From: CAZJYI01 sp964550025
Lineage (GTDB): Bacteria; Verrucomicrobiota; Kiritimatiellia; UBA8416; CAYOBW01
DNA: 7,387 bases
Assembly (NCBI GenBank): GCA_964550025.1
Contig: CAZJYI010000312.1
Location: 1-7,387, forward strand
Direction of reading: 5' to 3'
The first letter of the stretch is position 1; each line of letters begins with the position of its first letter. This document shows, piece after piece, positions 1-6,593 of this stretch. The notes under the pieces were generated by a model that saw only the letters and a program-made list of their open reading frames with translations, was not told the origin of the DNA and ran no database searches. The translations under genes and the position numbers were made by a program.

Positions 1-3000
1 GAGCGATCGTAGCCTGGTTCTGGTAAGAGCAGCGGCATGCGACCGTGTCCTCGGGAACCAGCACGATGCCCATCACCGGAAGATAGTTGATAAAGCAGCC
101 GGCACGCAGGCCGCCGTAGTTCTCGAGCCATTTGCGGTCGTAGTTCAAATCGTAGTAGCCAAGGGTCGCGCTGCGGATCATCAGCAGATGCCTGGATGCC
201 GCCACCGTGCCGCAGCCCTGCCCCTTCCCCTCGATCTTCCAGGGCTCTCCGACCGCCGCGTCCGGAAGCGCCTGCGCAACGACCTTGTTCCTGCCGGTCT
301 TCAGATCGTACGCGATGGGGAAAGTGTAGAGCGCGCCGGGAGCGATGACCGGCCGGGACCCGAGTCGATTCTGTTCCCACAGCATCTCGCCGGTCGATGC
401 CCGGTATACGCGAAGCTTGTTCCGGTTCTCGGACGGCCGCGCGAAACCGACGTGGTAGTAGCTCATCACCAGCACGTCCTGCGCCGGGTCGACCGCCAGG
501 AGCGTGCCGAAGATGTCTTCGCTGCTCTGCCACACCGGCTTGCCGCTACGCGCGTCCAGCGTCAGCAGTTTGCCGGTCTTGTGCTCGGGAAGCTTGCCGG
601 ACGCGGCAAGCTTCCTGATGTCGGTGCGCAGAAAACGGTCCATGGCCGCGACCTCCCGGTCGATGAGGTAGACGACGCCGTCACCGAGCGCCACGGTGTT
701 ATTGCGAATGGACTTCTCGGGTGTGAAGGTCCAAAGCGGCTTGCCGGTCCCGGCATCGAAGGCGAAGAGGAACTTGCTTTCGGTCAGGTGGTCCTCCATC
801 GGCTTCTGCATCTTGGCGCTGCCCTGCCCGTGGTTAGCCTTGATAACGTATGCCTCATTCATGAGTCCTCCGACGAGGACACCATCCCGGCACGCAACAT
901 GGCCCCAACGCCCGCGCGTGCCGTCTGGCATCGCGGGTGCCCGGAAGCTCTTGAGCGCCGTTCCCGTGAACACGTCATAGGCCTTGCACTCGTCCTTGAT
1001 GCGGATGTACAGCGCGTCGTCGGAGACGCAGTAGGTATTCCCGATGTGCGCGGCGCCCACCTGCGTCCCCTCCATGTATGCGGCAAGCACACCGGGGAGC
1101 TTGATCTCATAGCGGACCGCGCCGTTATACGCATCGCGGCAGACCAATGAATGGATGCCCAACCGCAACAGCAGTCCTTTGTAAGCCAACGGAGCGGAGT
1201 TCTTGCCGTGCCGGTCAATGGTGCGCTGCGTTTCGTCCTCATACCACAGCATCCCCAGCGGCCCTTTCGCGACGGTGTCCCCGGAGTACAGCGTGTTGCC
1301 GGCATTCCCAAAATTGTGAGTCCACTCCCCTGCCCCGTCGAGCGGCCCACGGCGCTTCGCGAGCTCCATCCCCGCCGTCGTCGTCCTGCACACCACTCCG
1401 CCGAAGGGCCGCAGTACGCGGTCAACATCCGTCGCTACGCCGTCTGTCACGATCAGGTTCGCGAAGTAGTCGGGCAGACTGGGAATTCCGGTCTCAAGCA
1501 CGGCGCAGCGGACGCCGTAGATCCCGGCTGCATCAAGCTTGCGCCGTGCGGCATCGGCCTCTGCCCTGCCATCGACCAGGGCCACCACATACAGGTCGGA
1601 CTGACGTACCAACCCCTCGATAAGCGCACTGTCTGCCACGGTCAGCAGGCAGTAGCCTTTTTGAACCCCGGACTTCTCCAGCACATCGGCGGCGAGTTTC
1701 TCCGCGGAGCGATCTGGTGTGGGAGGCGGCGGGACGATGCGGTCACCCTTGCCGCCGGTGCCGAAGCAGTAGACCGCTCCGCTATCCGTGGCGACCAGCA
1801 GTCGCCCATCCGCAACCGCCAGCGCCCGGGCCGTTGCGTCAACTTCCGCCTGCCACACCTGCTTGCGACTGGCCAGGTCCGTCATGCAGACCTTGTTTTT
1901 CAATCCGTACACGGCCTTGTTCCCGGCAACGATCAACGACGCGGGCTCGGCCGGAAGTTGCGCGGTCCACTTGTTTTCTGGGGTCGGCGCGTTGTCGATC
2001 AGCTCCGTCTTGTGCTTTGCGTCCGCCATGCCGATGAACTTCAGCCGATCGGTGTCGTAGGCGGTCGGAACGTCGCGCGTAGCCTTGAAGTCCCGGTATG
2101 AGATCGAGGAGAAGAGGAGTTTGCTGCCTTCGTAACGCACGATGCCCTTCGGCGTGAAGACGACGTTCTGCCGGGGCCCCCAGTTGAACTCCCCGTGCGG
2201 TGTGCGGTTGTCCGGTGTGACGTGCCTGGCCCACCACTTTGAGTTGATGCTCTTGTCCGAATACCGCAACCCGGTCTCTGTGTCGAAAAAGAGCCCGGAA
2301 TTAAAGAAGACCTTCTCACCGGCAACGATGTCGCCGCCTCCGATGCCCCAGGGGGTCTTGCCGCCGTAGCGCGACAGGTGGTAATAGCGGAAACTACCGG
2401 TTCCGCGGTCGAACGCGGCGGGCGTGCTGCGACCGGTGGCAACGAACACGTCCTTGTCGGTGGCGGCGAGGTAGCCCTGCGCGATAACGCCGCCGCGGGA
2501 GAAGCACACCATGTGCGGCTGGTCGATCTCGAGCGCGCCCGTATTGTCGTTGCGCCACACCGTCTTGCCGCTCGCCACTTCCACGGCGCAGATGTAGACG
2601 TCCTCTTCCGGCCAGTTGCCGGCGCCAAAGTAGGCGATGCCGTCGCGAACGGCGACCCCGCCCCGGATCGCCCAGCGCGAGATCATGCGGCTGTTTCCGA
2701 TCAGGCGTTCGTCCCTCAGTCCGGCCCGCAACGTCCACACCGGCTTGCCCGTCTCTCGCTCCAGGCAGTAGAACGTGCCGTCGTCACTGCCGAAAAGGAC
2801 ACGGTTCTCCCACACGGCGGGGGCGAGTCGCACCGGACCTTCGGTAAAGAAACTCCATCGTTCGCGCCCGGTAGCCGCGTCCAGTGCATGCACCTTGTGG
2901 TCGGCGCTGCTGCCGAAGTAGACCATGCCGCCGGCCGCCACGGGGGTGGTGATCCAGTCGAAGCGCATGCGGCTGAGGGCGTGCTTGCGCCCCACCCAGG

Positions 3001-3202
3001 CGCGGTGCGGCCGATGACGGACTTCCCGCCGCCACTGCAGCAAGAGCCGGTTGCCGAGGCGCTCCGACGTGTAACCGCTACGTGCGGCATCGTGTCGATA
3101 CTGGGGCCAATCCGCCGCCACTGCCGCACCGGAAAGGACTTCCAGCACCAACGCCACAGCGATAATCAACGCGCCATATCCCGTCCTGTCTCGTGTCATC
3201 AT
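1..3202 (-). CDS. Exported PQQ-like (BamB-like) beta-propeller protein with inserted methyltransferase-like domain, C-terminus cut by window edge
   Basis: The frame is open without a stop from the ATG at 3202 to base 2, giving at least 1067 codons. Residues 1-29 look like a Sec signal peptide: basic start MMTRDR, hydrophobic core ALIIAVALVLEVL, cleavage near AVA/AD. The mature protein begins DWPQYR, as in many PVC-group PQQ-repeat proteins. Blade motifs of the type ALDAATGRERW occur near residues 107-117, 145-153, 207-216 and 441-452, and again near 813-823, 880-890 and 931-941. Residues about 505-607 are a separate Rossmann-like insert. A C-R-C pair lies at 1056-1058, near the end. I see no vicinal Cys pair or CxxCH haem site, so true PQQ or haem cofactors are not supported; a scaffold or binding role is possible and the function is unknown. 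An in-frame ATG at 3244 would add 14 residues, but 3202 gives the more normal signal peptide. Neither start has an ideal Shine-Dalgarno site. The gene is divergent from the rhamnosidase. Confidence 0.88.
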   Translation of the reverse strand, partial: MMTRDRTGYGALIIAVALVLEVLSGAAVAADWPQYRHDAARSGYTSERLGNRLLLQWRREVRHRPHRAWVGRKHALSRMRFDWITTPVAAGGMVYFGSSADHKVHALDAATGRERWSFFTEGPVRLAPAVWENRVLFGSDDGTFYCLERETGKPVWTLRAGLRDERLIGNSRMISRWAIRGGVAVRDGIAYFGAGNWPEEDVYICAVEVASGKTVWRNDNTGALEIDQPHMVCFSRGGVIAQGYLAATDKDVFVATGRSTPAAFDRGTGSFRYYHLSRYGGKTPWGIGGGDIVAGEKVFFNSGLFFDTETGLRYSDKSINSKWWARHVTPDNRTPHGEFNWGPRQNVVFTPKGIVRYEGSKLLFSSISYRDFKATRDVPTAYDTDRLKFIGMADAKHKTELIDNAPTPENKWTAQLPAEPASLIVAGNKAVYGLKNKVCMTDLASRKQVWQAEVDATARALAVADGRLLVATDSGAVYCFGTGGKGDRIVPPPPTPDRSAEKLAADVLEKSGVQKGYCLLTVADSALIEGLVRQSDLYVVALVDGRAEADAARRKLDAAGIYGVRCAVLETGIPSLPDYFANLIVTDGVATDVDRVLRPFGGVVCRTTTAGMELAKRRGPLDGAGEWTHNFGNAGNTLYSGDTVAKGPLGMLWYEDETQRTIDRHGKNSAPLAYKGLLLRLGIHSLVCRDAYNGAVRYEIKLPGVLAAYMEGTQVGAAHIGNTYCVSDDALYIRIKDECKAYDVFTGTALKSFRAPAMPDGTRGRWGHVACRDGVLVGGLMNEAYVIKANHGQGSAKMQKPMEDHLTESKFLFAFDAGTGKPLWTFTPEKSIRNNTVALGDGVVYLIDREVAAMDRFLRTDIRKLAASGKLPEHKTGKLLTLDARSGKPVWQSSEDIFGTLLAVDPAQDVLVMSYYHVGFARPSENRNKLRVYRASTGEMLWEQNRLGSRPVIAPGALYTFPIAYDLKTGRNKVVAQALPDAAVGEPWKIEGKGQGCGTVAASRHLLMIRSATLGYYDLNYDRKWLENYGGLRAGCFINYLPVMGIVLVPEDTVACRCSYQNQATIA
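1380..1690 (-). other. Degenerate class I SAM methyltransferase-like domain inside the propeller protein
   Basis: This covers about residues 505-607 of the propeller protein. Visible elements in order are SGVQKGYCLL (strand 1), a helix, DLYVVALVDG (strand 2 ending in an acidic residue), the helix AEADAARRKLDAAGIYGVR, FANLIVTD (strand 4-like) and VLRPFGGVVC, which resembles the L(R/K)PGG element of methyltransferases. This order matches the class I methyltransferase layout. The glycine-rich motif I (GxGxG) that contacts S-adenosylmethionine is replaced by LLTVADSAL. I infer that the domain is structural or binds something else and is probably not an active methyltransferase. The boundaries are approximate. 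Confidence 0.6.
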
Positions 3203-3265
3203 GTACACCCGCAAACTGGAGTAGACCCACCTGACCGTGATCATGACCTTCTGTAGCAACGGAAT

Positions 3266-3293
3266 ACCCTATCAGGACTGAGCCGTGAGTCAA
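3266..3293 (-). promoter_or_regulatory. Candidate sigma70-type promoter for the propeller gene
   Basis: On the minus strand TTGACT (3293-3288) is followed after 16 bases by TAGGGT (3271-3266). The -35 box matches consensus at 5 of 6 positions and the -10 box keeps the key TA...T. Transcription would start near 3259, about 57 bases before the ATG at 3202. The call is by eye only, and sigma preferences in this lineage are unknown. Confidence 0.35.
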
Positions 3294-3302
3294 ACGACAC
3301 TC

Positions 3303-3345
3303 TTGGCGGCGTTGTCACGAAGGAACTTGCCCAACCACCGCCCAA
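3303..3345. repeat. Imperfect inverted repeat in the divergent intergenic region
   Basis: The left arm TTGGCGGCGTTG (3303-3314) pairs imperfectly with the right arm CAACCACCGCCCAA (3332-3345): TTGGCGG faces CCGCCCAA and GTTG faces CAAC, with one or two unpaired bases and a 17-base centre. It lies between the two divergent start codons, just upstream of the candidate minus-strand promoter. It could be an operator or a hairpin, but in GC-rich DNA chance is a real alternative. Confidence 0.25.
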
Positions 3346-3397
3346 TCGGGCACTGTTATGAGGAGTAGGAAATCGGCGCGGAGCCGGGCACACCAAC

Positions 3398-3403
3398 GGG
3401 AGG
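3398..3403 (+). promoter_or_regulatory. Ribosome binding site of the rhamnosidase gene
   Basis: GGGAGG lies six bases upstream of the ATG at 3410. An in-frame TGA at 3359-3361 and the absence of any other start codon between it and 3410 fix the start of the gene. Confidence 0.8.
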
Positions 3404-3409
3404 CAACCA

Positions 3410-6406
3410 ATGACGGCATCGAAACTCTGTACGCATCTTGTGACGGGTGCCCTGGCAATAGGCGTGATGGCTTTGTGCGCGGAAACCGCGACGGGCTCGG
3501 CGCCCGCGGACCTGGTCGTCAGTGAGGGGTTCGACAACCCGGTTGGGTTCTACGATGCGACCCCCACGTTTTCCTGGAAGCTTCCCAAGGGCACAACGGC
3601 CCAGACCGCCTACCAGGTGGTCGTAGACGGCCTCTGGGATAGCGGCAAGGTGGCGTCCGATCAATCGGTATACGTCCCCTACGGCGGCAAGCCGCTGCAG
3701 TCCCGGCAGCAGGTCGCGTGGAAAGTCAAGTGCTGGGACGAGAAAGGGCGCGAGTCGGGATGGAGCGAAACCGCCAGCTTTGAGCTCGGCCTGCTCAATA
3801 ACGCGGATTGGGAAGCCAGGTGGGTCCGCATGGGCGCGCTGAAGGCGCCCCCGGCAAAGACCGACGACAAGAAGAAGCCAACCATCACCGTCACCAGGGC
3901 CGTGTACGGTGTGCCGGGCAAACCCGGCCAACAGCGTGACATTACCGGCAGGATCACGGCATTGGTCAAGAGCGGCACTTTCGCCTTCGAGGCGACCAAC
4001 GAGCTGGCCGGTGGCGACCCCGCGTACCAGGTCGTCAAGTCCCTGATGCTGGAGTACACGATCGACGGAAAGGCCGTCAAGAAGACCGTTGCGGAGAACG
4101 CCGAGTTTGCCTTCTTCCCGGGGGCGGCAAAGGCGGCGAAGGGCTCGAAGACCTTTGTTCCGGAGTACCTGCGCAAGGAGTTTTCGGCCGGCGACGGCGT
4201 GGCCAAGGCCCGCCTCTACGTGACGGCTAAAGGCCTCTACGAGGTCTACCTGAACGGACAGAAGGTTGGCGGGGATTACATGGCGCCGGGCTGGACGCCC
4301 TACCACAAACGCATCGAGACCCTGACCTACGATGTGACGGGGCAGGTCAAGAAGGGTGCGAACGCCATCGGGGCGATCCTGGGCGAGGGCTGGTACGCAG
4401 GCGAGCTGATGCGCAAGCGGTTTGTCTATCCGCAGGCCAGGCCGGTTTTGCTTCTGCAGCTCGAGATCACCTACCGGGACGGCGCCACGGAGACGATCGT
4501 GACGGACAAGTCCTGGAAGGCCACGAACCGCGGTCCGATCCGCTATTCCAGCATCTACCACGGCGAGACGTACGATGCGAACCTGGAGATGCCCGGCTGG
4601 GATACCGTCGGGTTTGACGATGCACCGTGGGCCGCTGTGATCGAGGAAGCGGTCGCCCCCCAGCCTCCGCTCGTGCCAAAGCGGCATTACCCGACCCGGG
4701 CAACCGGGGAGCTCAAGACCGTCAAGATCACGGAACCCGAACCGGGGCGGTTCGTGTTCGACCTGGGCCAGAACATGGTGGGTTGGCCGCGACTGAACAT
4801 CCCCGTCGAGGATGGCGAGCAAATCACGGTCCGCGTTGCGGAGATGCTGCAGAAGAACGGAACGCTCTACACCGCGAACTACCGCTCCGCCAAGTCCACG
4901 GACTACTACACGGCAGCGAAGACGGGCGCGGTGACCTGGCATCCCACGTTCACATTCCACGGTTACCGCTACGTGGAGTTGAGCGGTCTGCCCGAGGGCG
5001 CCAAACCCGAGACCGGCTGGGTCACGGGTGTGGTGCTGCATTCGGACTTTCCGTCTTCGGGCCGCTTCACCTCGTCGCACAAGCTGTTGAATCAGCTCCA
5101 GCGGAACATCCGGTGGGGGCAGCGCGGCAACTACCTGGACATTCCCACGGACTGCCCTCAGCGCAACGAGCGCCTGGGATGGACCGGCGACGCGCAGGTG
5201 TTCTGCTCCACCTCAATCTTCAACTACGACACGCACTCGTTCTGGATGAGCTGGCTGCAGAGCGTGCGGGAGGAGCAGACCGCCAAGGGCCTCGTCCACC
5301 ACGTGATCCCGGATACCGGCTGCGGCTCAGGCAGCCCCGGGTGGGGAGACGTGGCCGTGACCTCGCCATGGAACGTGTACGTCCGCACGGGCGACCGGCG
5401 CGTGCTGGAAGAGAACTACGGGATGATGAAGAAATGGGTCAAGGCCTACGAGGACGAGGCCAAGGGCTTCATCACGTCGAGAAAAGGCTTCGGCGACTGG
5501 CTTCAGCCCCATCGCAAGAACAAGGGCAGCAGGGGCGACACGTCCATGGACATCATCGCAACGGCTTACTTCGGCTACTGCACGGCCCTGACGCGCAAGG
5601 CCGCGCTTGTCCTCGGGGAGAAGGACGATGCGGCGCGTTTCAAGAAGCTGTTCGCAAACATCCGCGCGGCGTTTTCCAAGCGGTTCTTCGACAACAACGG
5701 CAGACTCAAGGACCCGCACCCACAGACCCAGACCGCCTACCTCATGGCGCTGGACTACGACGTGTTGGAGCCGGGGCTGCGCGAAGGTGCGCTCAAGCAC
5801 CTGCTCGGGCTCGTTGACGAGGCGGACGGTCACTTACGCACCGGTTTTCTCGGCACGCCGCTTATCGCCTTCGTGCTCGACCGCGAAGGCCGCACGGATC
5901 TTGCTTACGAGGCGCTATTCAAGGAAACCTACCCCTCCTGGTTCTTCTCGATCCACCAGGGCGCGACCACCATGTGGGAGCGCTGGAACAGCTATAGCCA
6001 CAAGGACGGGTTCGGCAACGCGGGCATGAACTCGTTCAACCATTACGCCTACGGCGCGATCGGCCAGTGGATGTACGAGCGCGTCGCCGGCCTGGCCCCC
6101 GACCCGGCACACCCCGGCTACAAGCACTTCTTCGTGCAACCCAACCCGGGCGGCCCGCTGACACAGGCCGCGGCCGAACTGGAGACTCCGTACGGACCGG
6201 CCGCCAGCGGTTGGGAAAAGACCGACGGCGGCCTGGTGGTCAGGGCTGTCGTGCCTCCCAACACAACCGCAACCTTCATCGTCCCCGCCACGGACTCGGG
6301 GAAACCCACAGTGACGGAGTCAGGAGCGGCCTGCGGGCTGGAGGAACGGGACGGCAGGTTCACGCTCGCCATCGGCCCGGGGGAGCACAGGTTCAGAATT
6401 CGCTGA
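3410..6406 (+). CDS. Secreted alpha-L-rhamnosidase, glycoside hydrolase family 78, with inserted DUF3395-like domain
   Basis: This enzyme should release terminal alpha-L-rhamnose from glycans or glycosides by an inverting mechanism, outside the cytoplasm. The 998 residues are complete. Residues 1-31 resemble a signal peptide (core LVTGALAIGVMALCA, cleavage near TGSA/P); Cys23 lacks a good lipobox. Domains in order: N-terminal Fn3-like domain (about 35-130, with TPTFSW at 51-56); an extra domain (158-237); the rhamnosidase N domain (about 253-400, with LYEVYLNGQKV, APGWTPY and GEGWYAG near 326-332); a beta domain with FDLGQN ending at 455; the (alpha/alpha)6 catalytic barrel (about 550-895); and a C-terminal beta domain from the GLAPDPAHPGY region (about 895-998). 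The catalytic motif DCPQRNERLGWTGDAQ begins at Asp581, with the expected general acid Glu587 and Asp594. The expected general base is Glu857 in ATTMWERW. It ends in TGA with no terminator visible, and its last bases overlap the downstream convergent frame. Confidence 0.95.
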   Translation: MTASKLCTHLVTGALAIGVMALCAETATGSAPADLVVSEGFDNPVGFYDATPTFSWKLPKGTTAQTAYQVVVDGLWDSGKVASDQSVYVPYGGKPLQSRQQVAWKVKCWDEKGRESGWSETASFELGLLNNADWEARWVRMGALKAPPAKTDDKKKPTITVTRAVYGVPGKPGQQRDITGRITALVKSGTFAFEATNELAGGDPAYQVVKSLMLEYTIDGKAVKKTVAENAEFAFFPGAAKAAKGSKTFVPEYLRKEFSAGDGVAKARLYVTAKGLYEVYLNGQKVGGDYMAPGWTPYHKRIETLTYDVTGQVKKGANAIGAILGEGWYAGELMRKRFVYPQARPVLLLQLEITYRDGATETIVTDKSWKATNRGPIRYSSIYHGETYDANLEMPGWDTVGFDDAPWAAVIEEAVAPQPPLVPKRHYPTRATGELKTVKITEPEPGRFVFDLGQNMVGWPRLNIPVEDGEQITVRVAEMLQKNGTLYTANYRSAKSTDYYTAAKTGAVTWHPTFTFHGYRYVELSGLPEGAKPETGWVTGVVLHSDFPSSGRFTSSHKLLNQLQRNIRWGQRGNYLDIPTDCPQRNERLGWTGDAQVFCSTSIFNYDTHSFWMSWLQSVREEQTAKGLVHHVIPDTGCGSGSPGWGDVAVTSPWNVYVRTGDRRVLEENYGMMKKWVKAYEDEAKGFITSRKGFGDWLQPHRKNKGSRGDTSMDIIATAYFGYCTALTRKAALVLGEKDDAARFKKLFANIRAAFSKRFFDNNGRLKDPHPQTQTAYLMALDYDVLEPGLREGALKHLLGLVDEADGHLRTGFLGTPLIAFVLDREGRTDLAYEALFKETYPSWFFSIHQGATTMWERWNSYSHKDGFGNAGMNSFNHYAYGAIGQWMYERVAGLAPDPAHPGYKHFFVQPNPGGPLTQAAAELETPYGPAASGWEKTDGGLVVRAVVPPNTTATFIVPATDSGKPTVTESGAACGLEERDGRFTLAIGPGEHRFRIR
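3881..4120 (+). other. Inserted DUF3395/DNAJC11-C-terminal-like domain within the rhamnosidase
   Basis: Residues 158-237 separate the segment WEARWVRM (134-141) from YLRKEF (253-258), which in ordinary GH78 enzymes lie close together. The insert reads as one small beta-rich domain: ITVTRAVYGVPG, then RDITGRITALVKSG, then a GDPAYQVVKSL element and LEYTIDG, ending AEFAFFP. The order (YG start, DVT-like helix, GDPA...VK.L, V.Y..DG, final FP) resembles the DUF3395 type known from DNAJC11 C-termini and seen, as I recall, in secreted proteins of PVC bacteria. It is flanked by Lys/Ala-rich linkers (KTDDKKKP before, GAAKAAKGSK after). The family name is from memory of the pattern and needs a profile search. 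Confidence 0.5.
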
Positions 6407-6593
6407 CCGGTGACGGGAAGGGCAGCACGGTGCGGAAGCCGATGTAGTAGTAGCGATGCGGCTCCTTGCCGGCGCGGTAGGCGGTCCGGCACTGATCGGC
6501 CAGATCCTGCCAGCAACCGCCGCGTATGACGCGCTCCGTGCCCGTGTCAGGTCCGGTAGGGTTATCAAGCCAGGAACAATCGTAGTAGTCAAC
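6393..6593 (-). pseudogene. C-terminal remainder of the FGE domain, in frame beyond the TAG
   Basis: After the TAG at 6594-6596 the same frame continues for 66 sense codons to TGA at 6393-6395. It contains DYYDCSW, NPTGPDTGTERVIRGGCW, DQCRTAYR, YYYIGFRTVLP and the end SEF, which is the ordinary end of an FGE-like domain (TGP..G..RV.RGGSW....CR.AYR......IGFR). The second active-site Cys position of true FGE is kept (DQC, codon 6491-6489), whereas the first (W-x-C) is Asp here. The stretch has no start or ribosome site of its own, so it is not a separate gene. It overlaps the last 14 bases of the rhamnosidase gene tail to tail. Confidence 0.82.

Noticed and set aside
188..3256. Long plus-strand open frames of about 290-320 codons at 188-1150, 1151-2101 and 2378-3256
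   Set aside because: They lie in codon register opposite the propeller gene, have Arg/Ala/His/Val-rich sequence without recognisable motifs, and are explained by codon bias of the GC-rich gene on the other strand.
3425..3480. Lipoprotein signal around Cys23 of the rhamnosidase
   Set aside because: The residues before the Cys are M-A-L; the -1 position should be Gly, Ala or Ser. An ordinary signal peptide with cleavage near residue 31 fits better.
3358..3525. Short frame starting at ATG 3358 upstream of and overlapping the rhamnosidase start
   Set aside because: It is in another frame, has no separate ribosome site, an Arg-rich composition, and mostly overlaps the signal peptide coding region. 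There is no sign of a real leader peptide.
3356..5080. Minus-strand open frame of 574 codons opposite the rhamnosidase
   Set aside because: It is in exact codon register with the real gene, has no known motif and low-complexity Arg/Val/Gly/Leu composition, and GH78 homology is unmistakable on the plus strand. I treat it as an antisense shadow.
6393..6593. Variable region of a diversity-generating retroelement, since FGE/C-lectin-fold C-termini are frequent targets
   Set aside because: The variable-type positions do not show the NNC codon pattern left by mutagenesis of AAC codons (CAG, GAT, CTG, AAG, GAG are present). No template repeat or reverse transcriptase is visible in the window.
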